In this document: in pieces, positions 22,952-23,174 of the stretch
Layout: the number at the start of each line of letters is the position of its first letter
Position numbering within the stretch: the first letter of the stretch is position 1
Assembly: GCA_045658305.1 (NCBI GenBank)
Contig: JAZOUT010000040.1
Coordinates: 1 to 23,174, forward strand
Reading direction: 5' to 3'
From: Aphodosoma sp045658305
GTDB lineage: Bacteria > Bacteroidota > Bacteroidia > Bacteroidales > Paludibacteraceae
Length of the DNA stretch: 23,174 nucleotides
Position numbers and translations under genes: made by a program
Notes under the pieces: generated by a model
Told to the model about the DNA's origin: nothing
The model's database searches: none
What the model saw: the letters and a program-made list of their open reading frames with translations, nothing else

Positions 22952-22982
22952 CTAGCCTTTCTAGAAAATCTAGATATACTAG
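22952..22982 (-). repeat. Four CTAG sites at 9-bp period in the rng leader
   Basis: CTAG begins at 22952, 22961, 22970 and 22979, exactly 9 bases apart, 20 bases upstream of the rng start codon. CTAG is generally a scarce tetramer in bacteria, so regular spacing is notable. Confidence 0.8.
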
Positions 22983-23005
22983 ACACACAACTGAGAATAA
23001 TAAAA

Positions 23006-23060
23006 AAAACAAATTTAAAGCACTGGCAATTATAGTGCCAAGTTTCTCTAAATTTGTTTT
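23006..23060 (-). terminator. Terminator of the small ribosomal protein gene
   Basis: AAAACAAATTTA (23006-23017) pairs with TAAATTTGTTTT (23049-23060); an inner GCACT/AGTGC stem (23020-23024, 23035-23039) sits inside. A T-run follows on the minus strand. It separates this gene from rng, 27 bases after its stop. Confidence 0.7.
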
Positions 23061-23087
23061 TATGATTCATAAGACTAACCGTAAAGA

Positions 23088-23174
23088 TTATTTTTTCTTT
23101 TTATGACGGTCTTTTCTTAGTCTTTTTTTACGTTTGTGTGTAGACATTTTATGTCTTTTACGTTTTTTTCCGCT
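23088..23174 (-). CDS. AURKAIP1/COX24-like (mS38-type) small ribosomal protein, 5' end cut off
   Basis: The reverse strand reads SGKKRKRHKMSTHKRKKRLR, then KDRHKKKK and TAA, 28 residues to the window edge. This very basic sequence is like the AURKAIP1/COX24 domain proteins annotated in Bacteroidetes, roughly 30 residues long and related to mitochondrial ribosomal protein mS38. Only the first two or so residues (typically MP) should be missing. It would bind rRNA in the small subunit. It is too short for most gene-finding cutoffs and could be overlooked. Confidence 0.75.
   Translation of the reverse strand, partial: SGKKRKRHKMSTHKRKKRLRKDRHKKKK

Noticed and set aside
22932..23012. Longer start of ribonuclease G at ATG 23012
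   Set aside because: Family proteins begin near MQKELVINA; the added residues come from the CTAG repeat leader.
1..23174. Reassigned TGA codon in this organism
   Set aside because: No other gene in the window has an internal TGA, and TGG is used for Trp throughout. Two genes stop at TGA (12762-12764, 14159-14161), although each has another stop within a few codons, so stops alone would not exclude it.

Overview
The window looks like an AT-rich chromosome segment from a fermentative, T9SS-carrying member of the order Bacteroidales. Evidence: Bacteroidetes-type promoters (TTTG, a 19-20 bp spacer, then TAnnTTTG) at 9995-10025 and 15983-16014; mostly no Shine-Dalgarno sites; a methylmalonyl-CoA decarboxylase sodium-pump operon; type A and type B T9SS sorting domains; NigD-like and DUF3244-like secreted proteins; and a C10 (SpeB-like) protease. 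T9SS cargo argues against Bacteroides itself, but I cannot name the genus.

Layout. 1-4347 (+): sodium-pump decarboxylase operon, alpha subunit (5' end cut off) - gamma - biotin carrier with two biotin domains - beta. The beta gene is broken by an in-frame TGA at 3685-3687 although the sequence on both sides is well conserved. 4399-4469 (+): tRNA-Gln(CUG) between two terminators with the same stem core. 4592-9790 (-): panD, panC, lptB, a nucleoside-type MFS transporter, a bifunctional-nuclease-family protein and fabH. 10184-11893 (+): SulP anion transporter with STAS domain. 12081-14053 (+): translationally coupled NigD-like lipoprotein and T9SS type B protein. 14159-15565 (-): membrane-spanning TPR protein with a cytoplasmic HTH-like domain. 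15566-16062: divergent control region with a GC-rich structured element, a C10 tract and two TGTGA/TCACA palindromes. 16063-18762 (+): operon for a DUF3244-like protein, a C10 protease lipoprotein and a T9SS type A protein. 19184-20836 (+): two unrecognised exported proteins, bounded by matching composite repeats. 21360-22931 (-): ribonuclease G. 23088-23174 (-): 3' end of a very small, very basic AURKAIP1/COX24-like (mS38-type) ribosomal protein.

How the genes relate. The decarboxylase operon would convert methylmalonyl-CoA to propionyl-CoA and pump sodium, as in propionate fermentation. The minus-strand block is housekeeping: pantothenate/CoA, LPS export, fatty-acid initiation. The 14-21 kb part is accessory cell-surface material. 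The TPR-HTH protein lies divergent to the protease operon and could regulate it, which is inference from position and operator-like sites.

The most unusual global property is repeat content. Gene junctions are filled with degenerate 7-bp tandem repeats (TTGAGAA, ATTCATA, CTCAACT and TTTCAAC types), often directly upstream of start codons and once inside a reading frame. Octamer and 9-mer repeats and a hairpin repeat built on GAGACGTAGC also occur.
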